15,711 nucleotides of DNA from assembly GCA_902984215.1 (NCBI GenBank), contig CADWAF010003530.1:1-15711 (forward strand), written 5' to 3'. The notes beneath the pieces were generated by a model. The model worked only from the letters and a program-made list of their open reading frames with translations, searched no databases and had not been told where the DNA came from. Made by a program: the position numbers and the translations under genes. Shown here in pieces: positions 8,303 through 15,711 of this stretch (the stretch's first letter is position 1; the number at the start of each line of letters is the position of its first letter). Source of the DNA: Willaertia magna (Eukaryota > Heterolobosea > Eutetramitea > Acrasida > Naegleriidae).

Positions 8303-9195
8303 ATGAACACACTCACTAATAAATCTCCCTCAACACCATCTAATGTTACATCATCTCCGAACGTATTATTATCAAATAATCAAGATCGTAAACAATTTAT
8401 ACTACAGTATCTAAGTAGAATGTTAAAATGGAGACAGTTAGATTTTACTTCAGCATTAACCCAAATGACTCAGTTAATTTATAATCCTTCTTTAGTTTTT
8501 AAGAATGCAAGAAATAGGAAATTTATTAAAGATAGATATGCAAGGTGAGTTTATATTAAATATTATTGTAATTTATTAAATTTAATTATTAGAGATGATC
8601 CTGCATTTGTACTTTTATTAGGCTTATTTATGTTATGTATCGGATTTGCCTATGCTTTAGCATTTCATTCAGTTACTATTTCAAATTATTTATCTCTAAT
8701 TGGCTATATGTTTTTCTTTGATTTTTTATTTATTGGAATATTTATTTCTACAATTACTTGGTAAGTAAATTTATTTAATAATGGTAATATAATTATTATG
8801 TAATTATATAATATTTATAATTAAATAGGTTCATAAGTAATAAATTTTTAATGAATTCAGAAGATAATGAAAGTGTAGAATGGCTATTTGCATTTGATAT
8901 ACATTGTAATGCTTTCTTTCCACTCTTTTTGCTTTTATATGTTATTCAATATATTTTACTTCCAATATTAACTTTAGAAAATATATTTTGTTTATTATTA
9001 TCTAATATATTATTTACATTTGCATTTGGATATTATTTCTATATTACATTTAGAGGATTTATTGAATTACATTTTCTGAAGAATCAAGAGATATATCTTT
9101 ATCCAATAGCATTTATTATAATAGGATTTTTTATTTCTGTTTTTTCTTCTTTTAATCCAACTAGATTTATAATTTCACTTTATATTAATCCTTAA
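8303..9195 (+). CDS. UNC50: UNC-50 family Golgi membrane protein, three exons
   Basis: The spliced product is 258 residues, essentially the length of human UNC50 (259). UNC-50/Gmh1 proteins are multi-span membrane proteins of the early secretory pathway, implicated in trafficking of membrane proteins such as nicotinic receptors and in Arf-GEF-related Golgi function. Exons are 8303-8544, 8593-8760 and 8829-9195, with introns of 48 nt (GTGAGT...TTAG, phase 2) and 68 nt (GTAAGT...ATAG, phase 2). Splicing restores the family blocks LKWRQLDF (41-48), RYARDDPAF (78-86, across intron 1), STITWFISNKFL (133-144, across intron 2) and VEWLFAFDIHCNAFFPL (153-169). About five membrane segments follow the pattern 85-106, 114-136, 165-186, 190-215 and 228-250. 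Without splicing the first exon stops at TGA eight bases... that is, at 8546-8548, directly after the donor. The start at 8303 sits in AAAAAAATGAAC; in-frame ATGs at 8252 and 8258 are alternatives. The identification is strong. Confidence 0.93.
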
Positions 9196-9285
9196 TTTTT
9201 ACTTACAATAAAAAACAAATTGTACTTTTTGTAAAGACAAACAAATAGCCATTAATTCATAAAAATCACTTTTTTAAGAGAAAAA
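9196..9285 (+). promoter_or_regulatory. Short gap: UNC-50 3' end and TPR-gene 5' region
   Basis: Only 90 bp separate the UNC-50 stop from the next ATG on the same strand. AATAAA occurs shortly after the stop (in ACAATAAAAAAC) and could serve as UNC-50's polyadenylation signal. The rest must act as promoter and leader for the TPR gene. No other structure is evident. Confidence 0.4.
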
Positions 9286-10705
9286 ATGAGTCGCAAGCTA
9301 ACCATGTTAAAGAATATTGCTTTTTCTTCTTTTAAAATCTCACCAACATTCCGTTTAAATGCAAAACAAGCAGGAACTTTTGGTGTTTTTAGTAATTATT
9401 TATTAAATCAGAATAATAAATTTTTTTCTACAAATATTAAATTATATGAAGGTAATATTAGTAATGCAATGAATGAAATTCATCAATCATATAATAAAAG
9501 TGATTTTGCTGAAACTCAAAGAAAATATGATCAGTAAGTTTTTAAAAAGAAATGAAAATTAAATTTTTAAAAGTTTGTACAATAATTTATTCCGAGCTCA
9601 TTTCGATGAAATCATTTCAATGAAAGATAATTTAAATTCTATTATTGAAACAACTTTTAATCATATTGAAACAATTCAAAAACATTTTGCAAAAGAACCA
9701 TCTGAAATTACTTTTCCTTTATATAAAGCAAAATGGGGAGCTGGTAATGTTTATCAAGCTTTGGGTGAATATGAAGAAGCTGAAAAACTTATTTCTCAAG
9801 CCTTAAAACTCCTTCCAAAAGGAAATAAAGACGACGGCCCAAGATTGAAGATCAACTTGGCAAGTATTTTAAATTATTTAGGTAAACATGAAGAAGCATT
9901 TAAATTACATAAACAAGCTATTGAAGAAATAGGACCAAAAGTTAATTGGAAGAATGGTATGGAAACTGCATCAGCTTTTCATGAAATGGGAGAGTATTAT
10001 TTAGCAACAGACAATAATTCAACACTAAGAGCTATTCAATGTTTTGAAAAGGCTTTATCTATTTGTGAAAGTTTTTATGGTTGGACAACTCCTCAAACAA
10101 CAAAAACTGCATTAATTTTAAGTAGATTATACTTGGAAACTAATAGAATTGATTTTAGTATTATATTAGGTGAAAAGGCATTGGTTGGCGTGGAACTTTT
10201 CTTGGAAACATATGATGCTGAAGTTATTACTGTTTCAGGTGCTTATCTCGCAAGAGCTTACGAAAAGAAAGGATTTTTACCTTTCCAACAATCAACTATA
10301 ACAAGGGTTTATAATATTTTAAGAAGAAAGAAATCCGAAACAGATTCTAATGTTTATTTAAGATGTGTTTTCAAATTAGAAAATATGTTGGGAGCTTGTA
10401 GATACATGCAAGGAAGTTTACAAATTGCAGAACAAACCTTTGAGAAATTAGACCAATTATCTGGAACAATTTCTGCTGAATGGATAGAAGCTGAACCTGA
10501 AGAAGCAAGATTTGAAATAGCTCACATGAGATATTTCAATGGTGCTTGTAAGATTGGGCTTGGTAAATATCAACAAGGGATTGAAGAATTACAAAAATCA
10601 AAACAAATGTTCCAAACTTTGTTAAGAAGTGATTGGGTTGGTAGAATCGATGAGCTTCTCAATGAAGCAAAAGTAAGATTGGCAACAGAGAATAACCAAG
10701 CATAA
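9286..10705 (+). CDS. TPR-repeat protein, probably mitochondrial, two exons
   Basis: The spliced product is 459 residues. Exon 1 (9286-9533) ends at a GTAAGT donor; a 40-nt phase-2 intron (9534-9573, ending AAAAG) is followed by exon 2 (9574-10705), with a junction codon for His83. Residues 1 to about 45 are rich in Arg/Lys, Ser and Phe, nearly free of acidic residues, and look like a mitochondrial presequence (MSRKLTMLKN...). The rest is helical with tetratricopeptide repeats at about 131-164 (AGNVYQALGEYEEAEKLISQAL), 172-205, 213-247 and 257-290, plus a late one near 406-440. The repeats resemble the TPR_12/kinesin-light-chain type, also found in the complex III factor TTC19; I cannot assign an orthologue. 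It probably acts as a protein-binding scaffold. The ATG context is AGAAAAAATGAG. Unspliced reading stops at TAA within the donor. The TPR call is strong, localisation moderate. Confidence 0.85.
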
Positions 10706-10855
10706 TAAAATTGGTATTGGAGCTGGTTGAAGTGAAGTTTCCCAACCATAACTTAAGCCAAATTTCATCCCAACAACAACCGTTGTAAAAATAAATATAA
10801 ATTGGAATAAAAACAAACAAATCAAATAAAAAAAAATAACTGAAAAACAAAAAAC
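10706..10855 (+). promoter_or_regulatory. Leader/promoter region of SPT5 with a relatively GC-rich segment
   Basis: This 150-bp gap separates the TPR stop from the SPT5 ATG. Positions 10711-10785 are about 41% G+C, clearly above the other gaps in the window, and the rest is A-rich, leading into AAAAAACATG. Small frames run across it on both strands, but none resembles a known protein. It probably carries SPT5 regulatory sequence; the CAACCGTTG at about 10778-10786 resembles a Myb-type site (inference only). Confidence 0.35.
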
Positions 10856-13765
10856 ATGTCAGACTATGAAGAATCGGATTATGAGGACGAATATGATGAA
10901 GAAGGACCACAACAAAAGAAAATAAAATCAAACCCATTTATTGATGATACTGCACAAGAAGACGATCAAGAAGAAGAAGAGGAAGTTGGAGATGAAGAAG
11001 ATGAAAATTTTGTTGAAGACAAAGGAGAAGATATAAGTGGATACCAACAAAGGTATTCAACAATGGACCATTTACAAGATACATCACTGACCAATAGAGG
11101 TAACAGAGGAAATATTATTGCAAATATTGAAAAAAAGTATGCTGGAAATGAAGATTATGAAGATATAGATGAAGAAGCAGATGTCTATCAATCAGCTTAT
11201 TCCGAAAATGCAGAAAGAGCCCACACTAAACAACAAAATTTACCAACTCCAAAAGATCCTAAACTTTTTTATCTTAAATGTAAACAAGGAAAGGAAAAGG
11301 AAGCAGTTATCACTTTACTTCAAAAACATTTTAATCTTAAAAATGCGCCAAAAAAAAAGGATAAAGTACAAATTACATCTGCAGTTTATATTGATGGATA
11401 TAAAGGAAAGATTTATATTGAAGCCTTTAGAGAAAGTCATGTTAGACATGCTATTCAAGGCTTAGGTCATCTTATTTATGAAAATACATTAAAATTAGTT
11501 CCTATAAAGGAAATGCCTGATGTTTTAAATGTTAATCAATTAAGTACAAAATTAAAGGATTTAAAAGTTGGAGATTGGGTGAGAGTTAAAAGAGGTACAT
11601 ATAAAGGAGATGTTGGTAAAGTTTTCTTTTTAGATGAAGCAAGAGGTTTATGTCACGTTACTTTAGTACCTAGAATTGATTATTCTGGTGGTCAATCACA
11701 AGAAACTTCAAAGAAAGTTCCACAAAAATTATTTGATCCAAGTCTTTTACCTCCACAAGAACAAGATAAAATTGAACATCATAAGGATAATGCTACTGGT
11801 CTTTCGTTTACAATTTATCAAAATAATAAGTATAGAGATGGTTATTTATATAAACAAATTCATTTGAAATCTTTAGATACAAAGAATGTCGAACCAACAA
11901 CAGATGAAATACAAATTTATTATCAAATGGAAAATACAAATACTGCAATTTCAATGACAAGAAAAACATACTTTAAAAAGGGAGATAATGTTAAGGTTGT
12001 TAAAGGAGATTTGAAGGGAATGCACGGTACTGTAATTGATATAGATGATGAATCACAGGTTGTGACATTCCTTCCCAAACATCAAAACTTTAATACTCCT
12101 TTACAATTTCCAAGTAATCAACTTCAAAAACATTTTGAAGTTGGTCAATTCTGTAAAGTAATAGGTCAAGGAAGTAAATGGGAGGGTGAAACTGGTTATA
12201 TTGTTAGAGTAGGTGAAGATGATGATACTGTTGTTTTATATAATGAAGTTAAAAAATGTGAAATGACAACATTTACAAGTGAAATTCAAGAAACTTCTGC
12301 TTCTGTGGGTTCAGAAGTTAAGATGGGAAATTATGCATTATTTGATATGATTAGAATTGATCCACAAACTATGGGTGTAATTGTTAAATTTGATGCTAAC
12401 AAAAATACAAATGATGCTTTAGTTCAAGTTGTAGACAATAATGACGCTGTAAGAACATTTAAATTACCTGAATTGGGAAGAAAACAAAACACAAAGGCTG
12501 GTTATAAGGCACCTGATAAGAACAAACAATTAGTTGGTATAAGTGATACAATCAAGGTTGTAGATTCTAGATCTCCTCATTATGGTAGAGAAGGTGTTGT
12601 AAAGCAAGTTTTTAGAAAATTCCTTTTCTGTTATTCAATTGATTTAATTCAAAATTCTGGTATGTTTGCAGTACCATCTGGACATTGTGAATTAAGAGGT
12701 GCAAAGAATAGACAAATTTTGAATGCTCAAACCTCAGGAGCTGCAGGTAACACTACAAACAAGAGAGGTTTCGTTTTCCAAAAGAGAAGAAGACACCACC
12801 CTTACACAAATAGAACCATTGTGATTACTAAAGGACCTTATAAAGGATATCTTGGTATTGTAAAAGATGCATCAGATAGTTCAGCACGTATAGAATTACA
12901 CTCTCAAAATAAGGTAATCAATGTAAATATTAATTGGCTGAAGTTTGTAGATAATGACAATAAGAGAGATCGTAACTCACAACCAATTAACGTAGCAACA
13001 CCATATGTTTCAAGTGGAGCAGCAACACCATTTACTTCTTCAGGTGGTTTAGGAAATGCTCCAGGTACACCTTGGGATTCCTCAAAAACACCACTTCACA
13101 CTGGTTTGGGACATGAAACACCAATTAGACCAGAAACTCCACATCGTGAATTTAATGCTTGGAATACTAGAAAACCAAACACTCCAATTAATGATTGGCA
13201 AGATAATAACCCAATTCCAACACCTCATGACTATTCAATTAATACACCAGGTATTTCTACCTTTACAACTCCTGCTCCAATTACTCCTGGAATGGGTGAC
13301 GGCTATACAAATTATGCCCCAATGACACCTGGTAATACAAATCCAATTACACCTGGTCTCAATAATCCTAGAACCCCTGGTGGTAACTTAGGTATGATGC
13401 ATCCAATGACACCTGGAGAGACATATACTACTCCTGGCTTAATTAATCCAATGACACCTGGTAATAGTTATACTACTCCTGTGACTTCAGGCATGAATAT
13501 GGTTACGACTCCTGGTCTTAACCCAATGACACCTGGAATTTCTAATCCTGTTACACCTGGCTTAAATCCAATGACACCAGGTATGGAAGGAAACGTTTAC
13601 ACTCCTTACCAACCTGTAACACCTGGAGTAATGGATCCTTATCATCCTTACCACAATCCAATCACCCCTATGGGTAATCCTATGACACCTGGAATGAATG
13701 CACCTATGACACCAGGCTCAAATCCAATAACACCAGGAATGAATAACCACCATGACTATGAGTAA
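10856..13765 (+). CDS. SPT5: Transcription elongation factor SPT5 (DSIF large subunit)
   Basis: A 969-residue intronless SPT5, the universally conserved elongation factor that joins SPT4 to form DSIF, clamps RNA polymerase II and couples elongation to RNA processing. Residues 1 to about 75 are strongly acidic (runs of Glu/Asp), as in other SPT5s. The NGN domain that binds SPT4 is about 134-222 (from DPKLFYLKCKQGKEKEAV to VPIKEMPDVL). KOW modules are at about 232-268 (VGDWVRVKRGTYKGDVGKV), 369-408, 426-465, 564-618 (SPHYGREGVVKQVFRKF) and 651-698 (VITKGPYKGYLGIVKDAS). The block IRIDPQTMGVIVKF near 496-509 is highly diagnostic. The C-terminal region from about 715 is a TP-rich then TPG-repeat tail, the expected target of a CDK9/Bur1-type kinase. 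The ATG lies in AAAAAACATGTC and the stop is TAA. Human SPT5 is about 1087 aa, so the length is normal. Identification is near certain. Confidence 0.97.
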   Translation: MSDYEESDYEDEYDEEGPQQKKIKSNPFIDDTAQEDDQEEEEEVGDEEDENFVEDKGEDISGYQQRYSTMDHLQDTSLTNRGNRGNIIANIEKKYAGNEDYEDIDEEADVYQSAYSENAERAHTKQQNLPTPKDPKLFYLKCKQGKEKEAVITLLQKHFNLKNAPKKKDKVQITSAVYIDGYKGKIYIEAFRESHVRHAIQGLGHLIYENTLKLVPIKEMPDVLNVNQLSTKLKDLKVGDWVRVKRGTYKGDVGKVFFLDEARGLCHVTLVPRIDYSGGQSQETSKKVPQKLFDPSLLPPQEQDKIEHHKDNATGLSFTIYQNNKYRDGYLYKQIHLKSLDTKNVEPTTDEIQIYYQMENTNTAISMTRKTYFKKGDNVKVVKGDLKGMHGTVIDIDDESQVVTFLPKHQNFNTPLQFPSNQLQKHFEVGQFCKVIGQGSKWEGETGYIVRVGEDDDTVVLYNEVKKCEMTTFTSEIQETSASVGSEVKMGNYALFDMIRIDPQTMGVIVKFDANKNTNDALVQVVDNNDAVRTFKLPELGRKQNTKAGYKAPDKNKQLVGISDTIKVVDSRSPHYGREGVVKQVFRKFLFCYSIDLIQNSGMFAVPSGHCELRGAKNRQILNAQTSGAAGNTTNKRGFVFQKRRRHHPYTNRTIVITKGPYKGYLGIVKDASDSSARIELHSQNKVINVNINWLKFVDNDNKRDRNSQPINVATPYVSSGAATPFTSSGGLGNAPGTPWDSSKTPLHTGLGHETPIRPETPHREFNAWNTRKPNTPINDWQDNNPIPTPHDYSINTPGISTFTTPAPITPGMGDGYTNYAPMTPGNTNPITPGLNNPRTPGGNLGMMHPMTPGETYTTPGLINPMTPGNSYTTPVTSGMNMVTTPGLNPMTPGISNPVTPGLNPMTPGMEGNVYTPYQPVTPGVMDPYHPYHNPITPMGNPMTPGMNAPMTPGSNPITPGMNNHHDYE
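13243..13746 (+). repeat. SPT5 C-terminal TPG repeat region
   Basis: Sixteen TPG tripeptides occur between residues about 797 and 963, most within the loose unit N-P-[MIV]-T-P-G followed by two or three variable residues. At DNA level the units vary in codons (ACACCTGG, ACACCAGG, ACTCCTGG), so the repeat is maintained as protein and is not a fresh tandem duplication. By analogy with metazoan and yeast SPT5 C-terminal repeats, each Thr-Pro is a candidate phosphosite for an elongation kinase and a docking site for RNA-processing factors. Confidence 0.85.
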
Positions 13766-13923
13766 ATTATCTAGGTTGTAATAAATAATCAATAAAAATG
13801 TTATACTATTTTATTTTTCACTAAACCTTATCAAGGTTGACCAGATTTTAAAGAAACAATCAAGTAAAATGTTATTATGGTTTCAATTTACAGAGTTTTA
13901 TCTTTAATTTATTAATAAACAAA
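13766..13923. terminator. Convergent 3' region of SPT5 and the GNAT gene
   Basis: These 158 bp lie between two converging stop codons. On the plus strand, AATAAATAATCAATAAAAA follows SPT5 by a few bases and offers two AATAAA polyadenylation hexamers. On the minus strand the sequence beyond the GNAT stop also contains AATAAA. Both 3' untranslated regions must therefore be very short or overlap. Confidence 0.45.
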
Positions 13924-14514
13924 TTATTTAGATTGCTTACTGCAATTATAAAAATCTTGATTGATTACAAAATTTTCTCTTGTCAATTCATAAACAACCA
14001 AATGAATTAACTCTCCCTTAAATTCACATGGTTTCTTTGATTTGTCATGATTTTCATTCCACTTAAATTGTAGGCGTTTTGCAACATTAATACTTTTCAT
14101 GTTTGTTTCAAAAGAGCAAATTTCTAACTTTTCTAAAGCATCTAGCTCACTAAAAAGTTTGCTAATAACAAATTTTAAAGTACTTGTAACTATTCCCTTT
14201 CCTTCAAAACCTTCCGCTAATAAATAACCTAATTCAACTACCTTTCTTTCCCTTTCAATATTTCCATAAGCTCCACACAAGCCAATTAATTCATTTTCAT
14301 TTTCTTTATTGTAAAGCATAAAATTAAATGGACCTTTTAACATTTCCAATTTATTTTCACACCATGAGATGGAGGTAAATGCTTCTGCTGGATAGGAAAT
14401 TGTTTTCATGAGGTGATGTTGGTCTTTTTGTAAAAATTGTAGAAATCTTTTTGCAGCTTCTTCTTTATTATCATTCACTTGGTTTAACATACACTTTAAA
14501 ACAATTCTGTCCAT
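13924..14514 (-). CDS. GNAT-family N-acetyltransferase (RimJ/RimL-like)
   Basis: A 196-residue single-exon protein with the GNAT fold in its Acetyltransf_3 (RimJ/RimL-like) form, which transfers acetyl from acetyl-CoA to an amine. The acetyl-CoA-binding motif A is ELGYLLAEGFEGKGIVTSTL (residues 94-113), where EGKGIV stands for the usual Q/R-x-x-G-x-G/A pyrophosphate loop. The N-M-K-S-I-N-V-A-K-R-L-Q-F segment at 138-150 is the conserved motif B (normally N..S..va.klGF), here with Gln in place of the usual Gly. The central strand MLYNKENENELIGLCGAYGN fits beta 2-4. The substrate cannot be deduced: bacterial relatives acetylate ribosomal proteins, aminoglycosides or small amines. It is convergent with SPT5 and divergent from the eRF3-like gene over 109 bp. 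The ATG sits in TAAAAAATGG. The family call is good; the function is open. Confidence 0.8.
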   Translation of the reverse strand: MDRIVLKCMLNQVNDNKEEAAKRFLQFLQKDQHHLMKTISYPAEAFTSISWCENKLEMLKGPFNFMLYNKENENELIGLCGAYGNIERERKVVELGYLLAEGFEGKGIVTSTLKFVISKLFSELDALEKLEICSFETNMKSINVAKRLQFKWNENHDKSKKPCEFKGELIHLVVYELTRENFVINQDFYNCSKQSK

Positions 14515-14623
14515 TTTTTATTGAGATTTCATTCTCCGTTTCCATTCGCAGTGAAATAACGTTATTTCTGAAAATGATTTCCTGTAGTCAACTAAATGGC
14601 TGTTGTAAACTAATAATAAAAAA
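14515..14623. promoter_or_regulatory. Divergent promoter with 16-bp palindrome
   Basis: The 109 bp between the two divergent ATGs must contain both 5' leaders and promoters. A perfect palindrome, GAAATAACGTTATTTC at 14553-14568, lies 38 bp from the GNAT start and 55 bp from the eRF3-like start. Its AACGTT centre and dyad symmetry suggest a site for a dimeric DNA-binding protein; this is inference. The gap is too short to hide an upstream exon for the truncated G domain of the plus-strand gene. Confidence 0.55.
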
Positions 14624-15711
14624 ATGTTACAACATCAAGAAACGTTTGAAAATGTGTACATTCAATTGTTTGGTGACAATAGTGATTTATTAAAATTTTA
14701 TATTTCCGATAGCTTACCAAGTTATTCAAGTCTAAATGATCACTATTTATTAGGAACTAATAGTTATCAATTAATACATTGTTATGAAGCAAATAGAACA
14801 AATAAAATTATTTTTCTTTTCGAACAAGCTTTTAAATCAAAAAGAATTCCTAAAATCATGATTGATGCTGCTTTTATATTAATTTCAAATATAAATAAAA
14901 AATATATTTTAGAAGATGACAAACGCAGATTAACAGAAGCTATTGGAATAAAAAAATTATTTATTGTAATAAATGTCATGGATGATATTAATTGGGAAGA
15001 AAAGGAGTTTAGATTTATAAAACATCAAATAAAATCGATATTAAATTTTTACAATAATGAAATATATTTCATTCCAGTTTCACTAAAGTCCAATAAGAAT
15101 TTACAAAATAGTTTAGAGGAAAATGTGAATTGGTATAAAGGATTAAGTTTTATAGATACTATTACAACAATTAATACAATGGATGGTTATGCTATAAAAG
15201 GTCCATTAAGAGTTGTTATATTAGAAGTTTTAAATGAAGTGAAAGAAAATCTAACAATTTGTCATTGTAAAGTGTTAAATGGTAAAATAATGGTAGATCA
15301 AAAGATTGTTATTATGCCAAAGAGAAGATATTTAAAAATAATTAAATTGACAAGAAATTATCAAGATATTGAAGAAGGAATTGCTGGTGAAAAGGTAGAA
15401 ATCCATTTGGAAAATAATATTTCAAATGCTGAATTACAAGAACAAATCATTTGTGACGAAGAACATTTATTAGAACCAGTACAAGAGTTTTTAGGAATGA
15501 TTAAACTTCCAAAGTATAGTCTTACAGTTCCTATCATTACCCCTGGATTCACTTTTCAAATGTCTATTCATTCTATTGTAAAGGAAGTAGTTTTAGTAAA
15601 ATTTCAAAGAAAAGATGGTGAGGCAATAAGGTTTATAAAAAGTGGTGAAGTGGCCACTGCAATATTTAGAGTAGAAGAACCAATTTGTTTGGAAAAGTAT
15701 GAAAATTTTCC
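14624..15711 (+). CDS. eRF3/HBS1-like translational pseudo-GTPase, 3' partial
   Basis: An uninterrupted frame from ATG at 14624 runs off the right edge (362 full codons). It aligns by eye to the eRF3/HBS1/eEF1A class: residues 105-121 (EAIGIKKLFIVINVMDD) match the G4 region, 148-175 match the G5 and post-G-domain block ending in WYKGLSFID, and then beta-barrel domain II (about 194-285, with IVIMPKRRYLKI typical of eRF3/HBS1 and not of eEF1A) and domain III from about 290 (ICLEKYENFP). Domain I is degenerate. There is no GxxxxGK[ST] P-loop (the equivalent place reads QLFGDNSD). The switch I region is mostly deleted. The DxPGH motif is replaced near FLFEQAF, and NKxD is NVMD at 117-120. It therefore probably cannot bind GTP normally. 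The intact frame and preserved domains II/III argue for a functional protein, not a pseudogene. The ATG context, ATAAAAAAATG, matches neighbours. The class is secure; the eRF3 versus HBS1 choice is tentative. Confidence 0.85.
   Translation, partial: MLQHQETFENVYIQLFGDNSDLLKFYISDSLPSYSSLNDHYLLGTNSYQLIHCYEANRTNKIIFLFEQAFKSKRIPKIMIDAAFILISNINKKYILEDDKRRLTEAIGIKKLFIVINVMDDINWEEKEFRFIKHQIKSILNFYNNEIYFIPVSLKSNKNLQNSLEENVNWYKGLSFIDTITTINTMDGYAIKGPLRVVILEVLNEVKENLTICHCKVLNGKIMVDQKIVIMPKRRYLKIIKLTRNYQDIEEGIAGEKVEIHLENNISNAELQEQIICDEEHLLEPVQEFLGMIKLPKYSLTVPIITPGFTFQMSIHSIVKEVVLVKFQRKDGEAIRFIKSGEVATAIFRVEEPICLEKYENF

Noticed and set aside
10622..10937. Two overlapping minus-strand frames across the TPR/SPT5 junction
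   Set aside because: They overlap the ends of two secure genes, their starts are not in an A-rich context, and their hydrophobic content comes from antisense reading; no family resemblance seen.
11169..13325. Plus-strand frames inside SPT5 (11169, 11676, 13056)
   Set aside because: These are alternate-frame shadows of SPT5; the SPT5 frame carries all conserved domains.
3089..13765. Non-standard genetic code
   Set aside because: Conserved proteins read through without in-frame TGA, TAG or TAA, and all visible genes end in TAA, so nothing requires reassignment.
14515..14623. Hidden upstream exon supplying a P-loop for the eRF3-like protein
   Set aside because: Only 109 bp are available before the divergent GNAT ATG, no GxxxxGK[ST] coding sequence is present, and the frame's own N-terminus already aligns with the first strand of the G domain.
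14451..15552. Frames at 14451-14693 (+), 14782-14979 (-) and 15361-15552 (-)
   Set aside because: The first begins inside the GNAT gene and crosses the promoter in a different frame from the eRF3-like gene; the others are antisense to that gene.

Overview
The window is a stretch of AT-rich eukaryotic nuclear DNA, probably from a free-living protist. Supporting signs are short GT-AG introns (40-68 nt), an SPT5 with a C-terminal repeat region, an UNC-50 protein, and an eRF3-family protein. All seven visible stop codons are TAA, and reading frames are consistent with the standard genetic code. The compact layout and codon bias suggest a heterolobosean (Naegleria-like) or an amoebozoan. That is a guess from general character and no sequence here fixes it.

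Layout. Positions 1-1489 are an extremely AT-rich block (about 7-8% GC in the lines I counted) with no recognisable gene and small tandem repeats. From 1490 on, genes are packed with gaps of about 36-190 bp. On the minus strand lie an NR2C2AP (TRA16)-like discoidin-fold protein, a TIMMDC1/Tim17-family membrane protein, and a 1674-residue intronless protein that I cannot identify. A divergent gap then leads to plus-strand genes: a three-exon UNC-50 homologue, a two-exon TPR protein with a probable mitochondrial presequence, and the intronless transcription elongation factor SPT5. Convergent to SPT5 is a GNAT acetyltransferase on the minus strand. It shares a 109-bp divergent promoter with a plus-strand gene that runs off the right edge.

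The most interesting object is that last gene (14624 to the edge). It is an eRF3/HBS1-type translational GTPase homologue whose beta-barrel domains are readable, but whose G domain has lost the P-loop, most of switch I, the DxPGH motif and the NKxD lysine. It looks like a pseudo-GTPase, loosely analogous to fungal Ski7. Its promoter carries a perfect 16-bp palindrome.

The genes do not form an obvious pathway. They are mostly housekeeping: transcription elongation (SPT5), translation termination or ribosome rescue (eRF3-like), mitochondria (TIMMDC1-like and the TPR protein) and Golgi trafficking (UNC-50). Several gene models need splicing or start correction. NR2C2AP needs a second exon at 1490-1594. 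UNC-50 needs three exons. The TPR protein needs a join at 9533/9574. The 1674-aa gene starts at the ATG at 8113, not at an upstream TTG.
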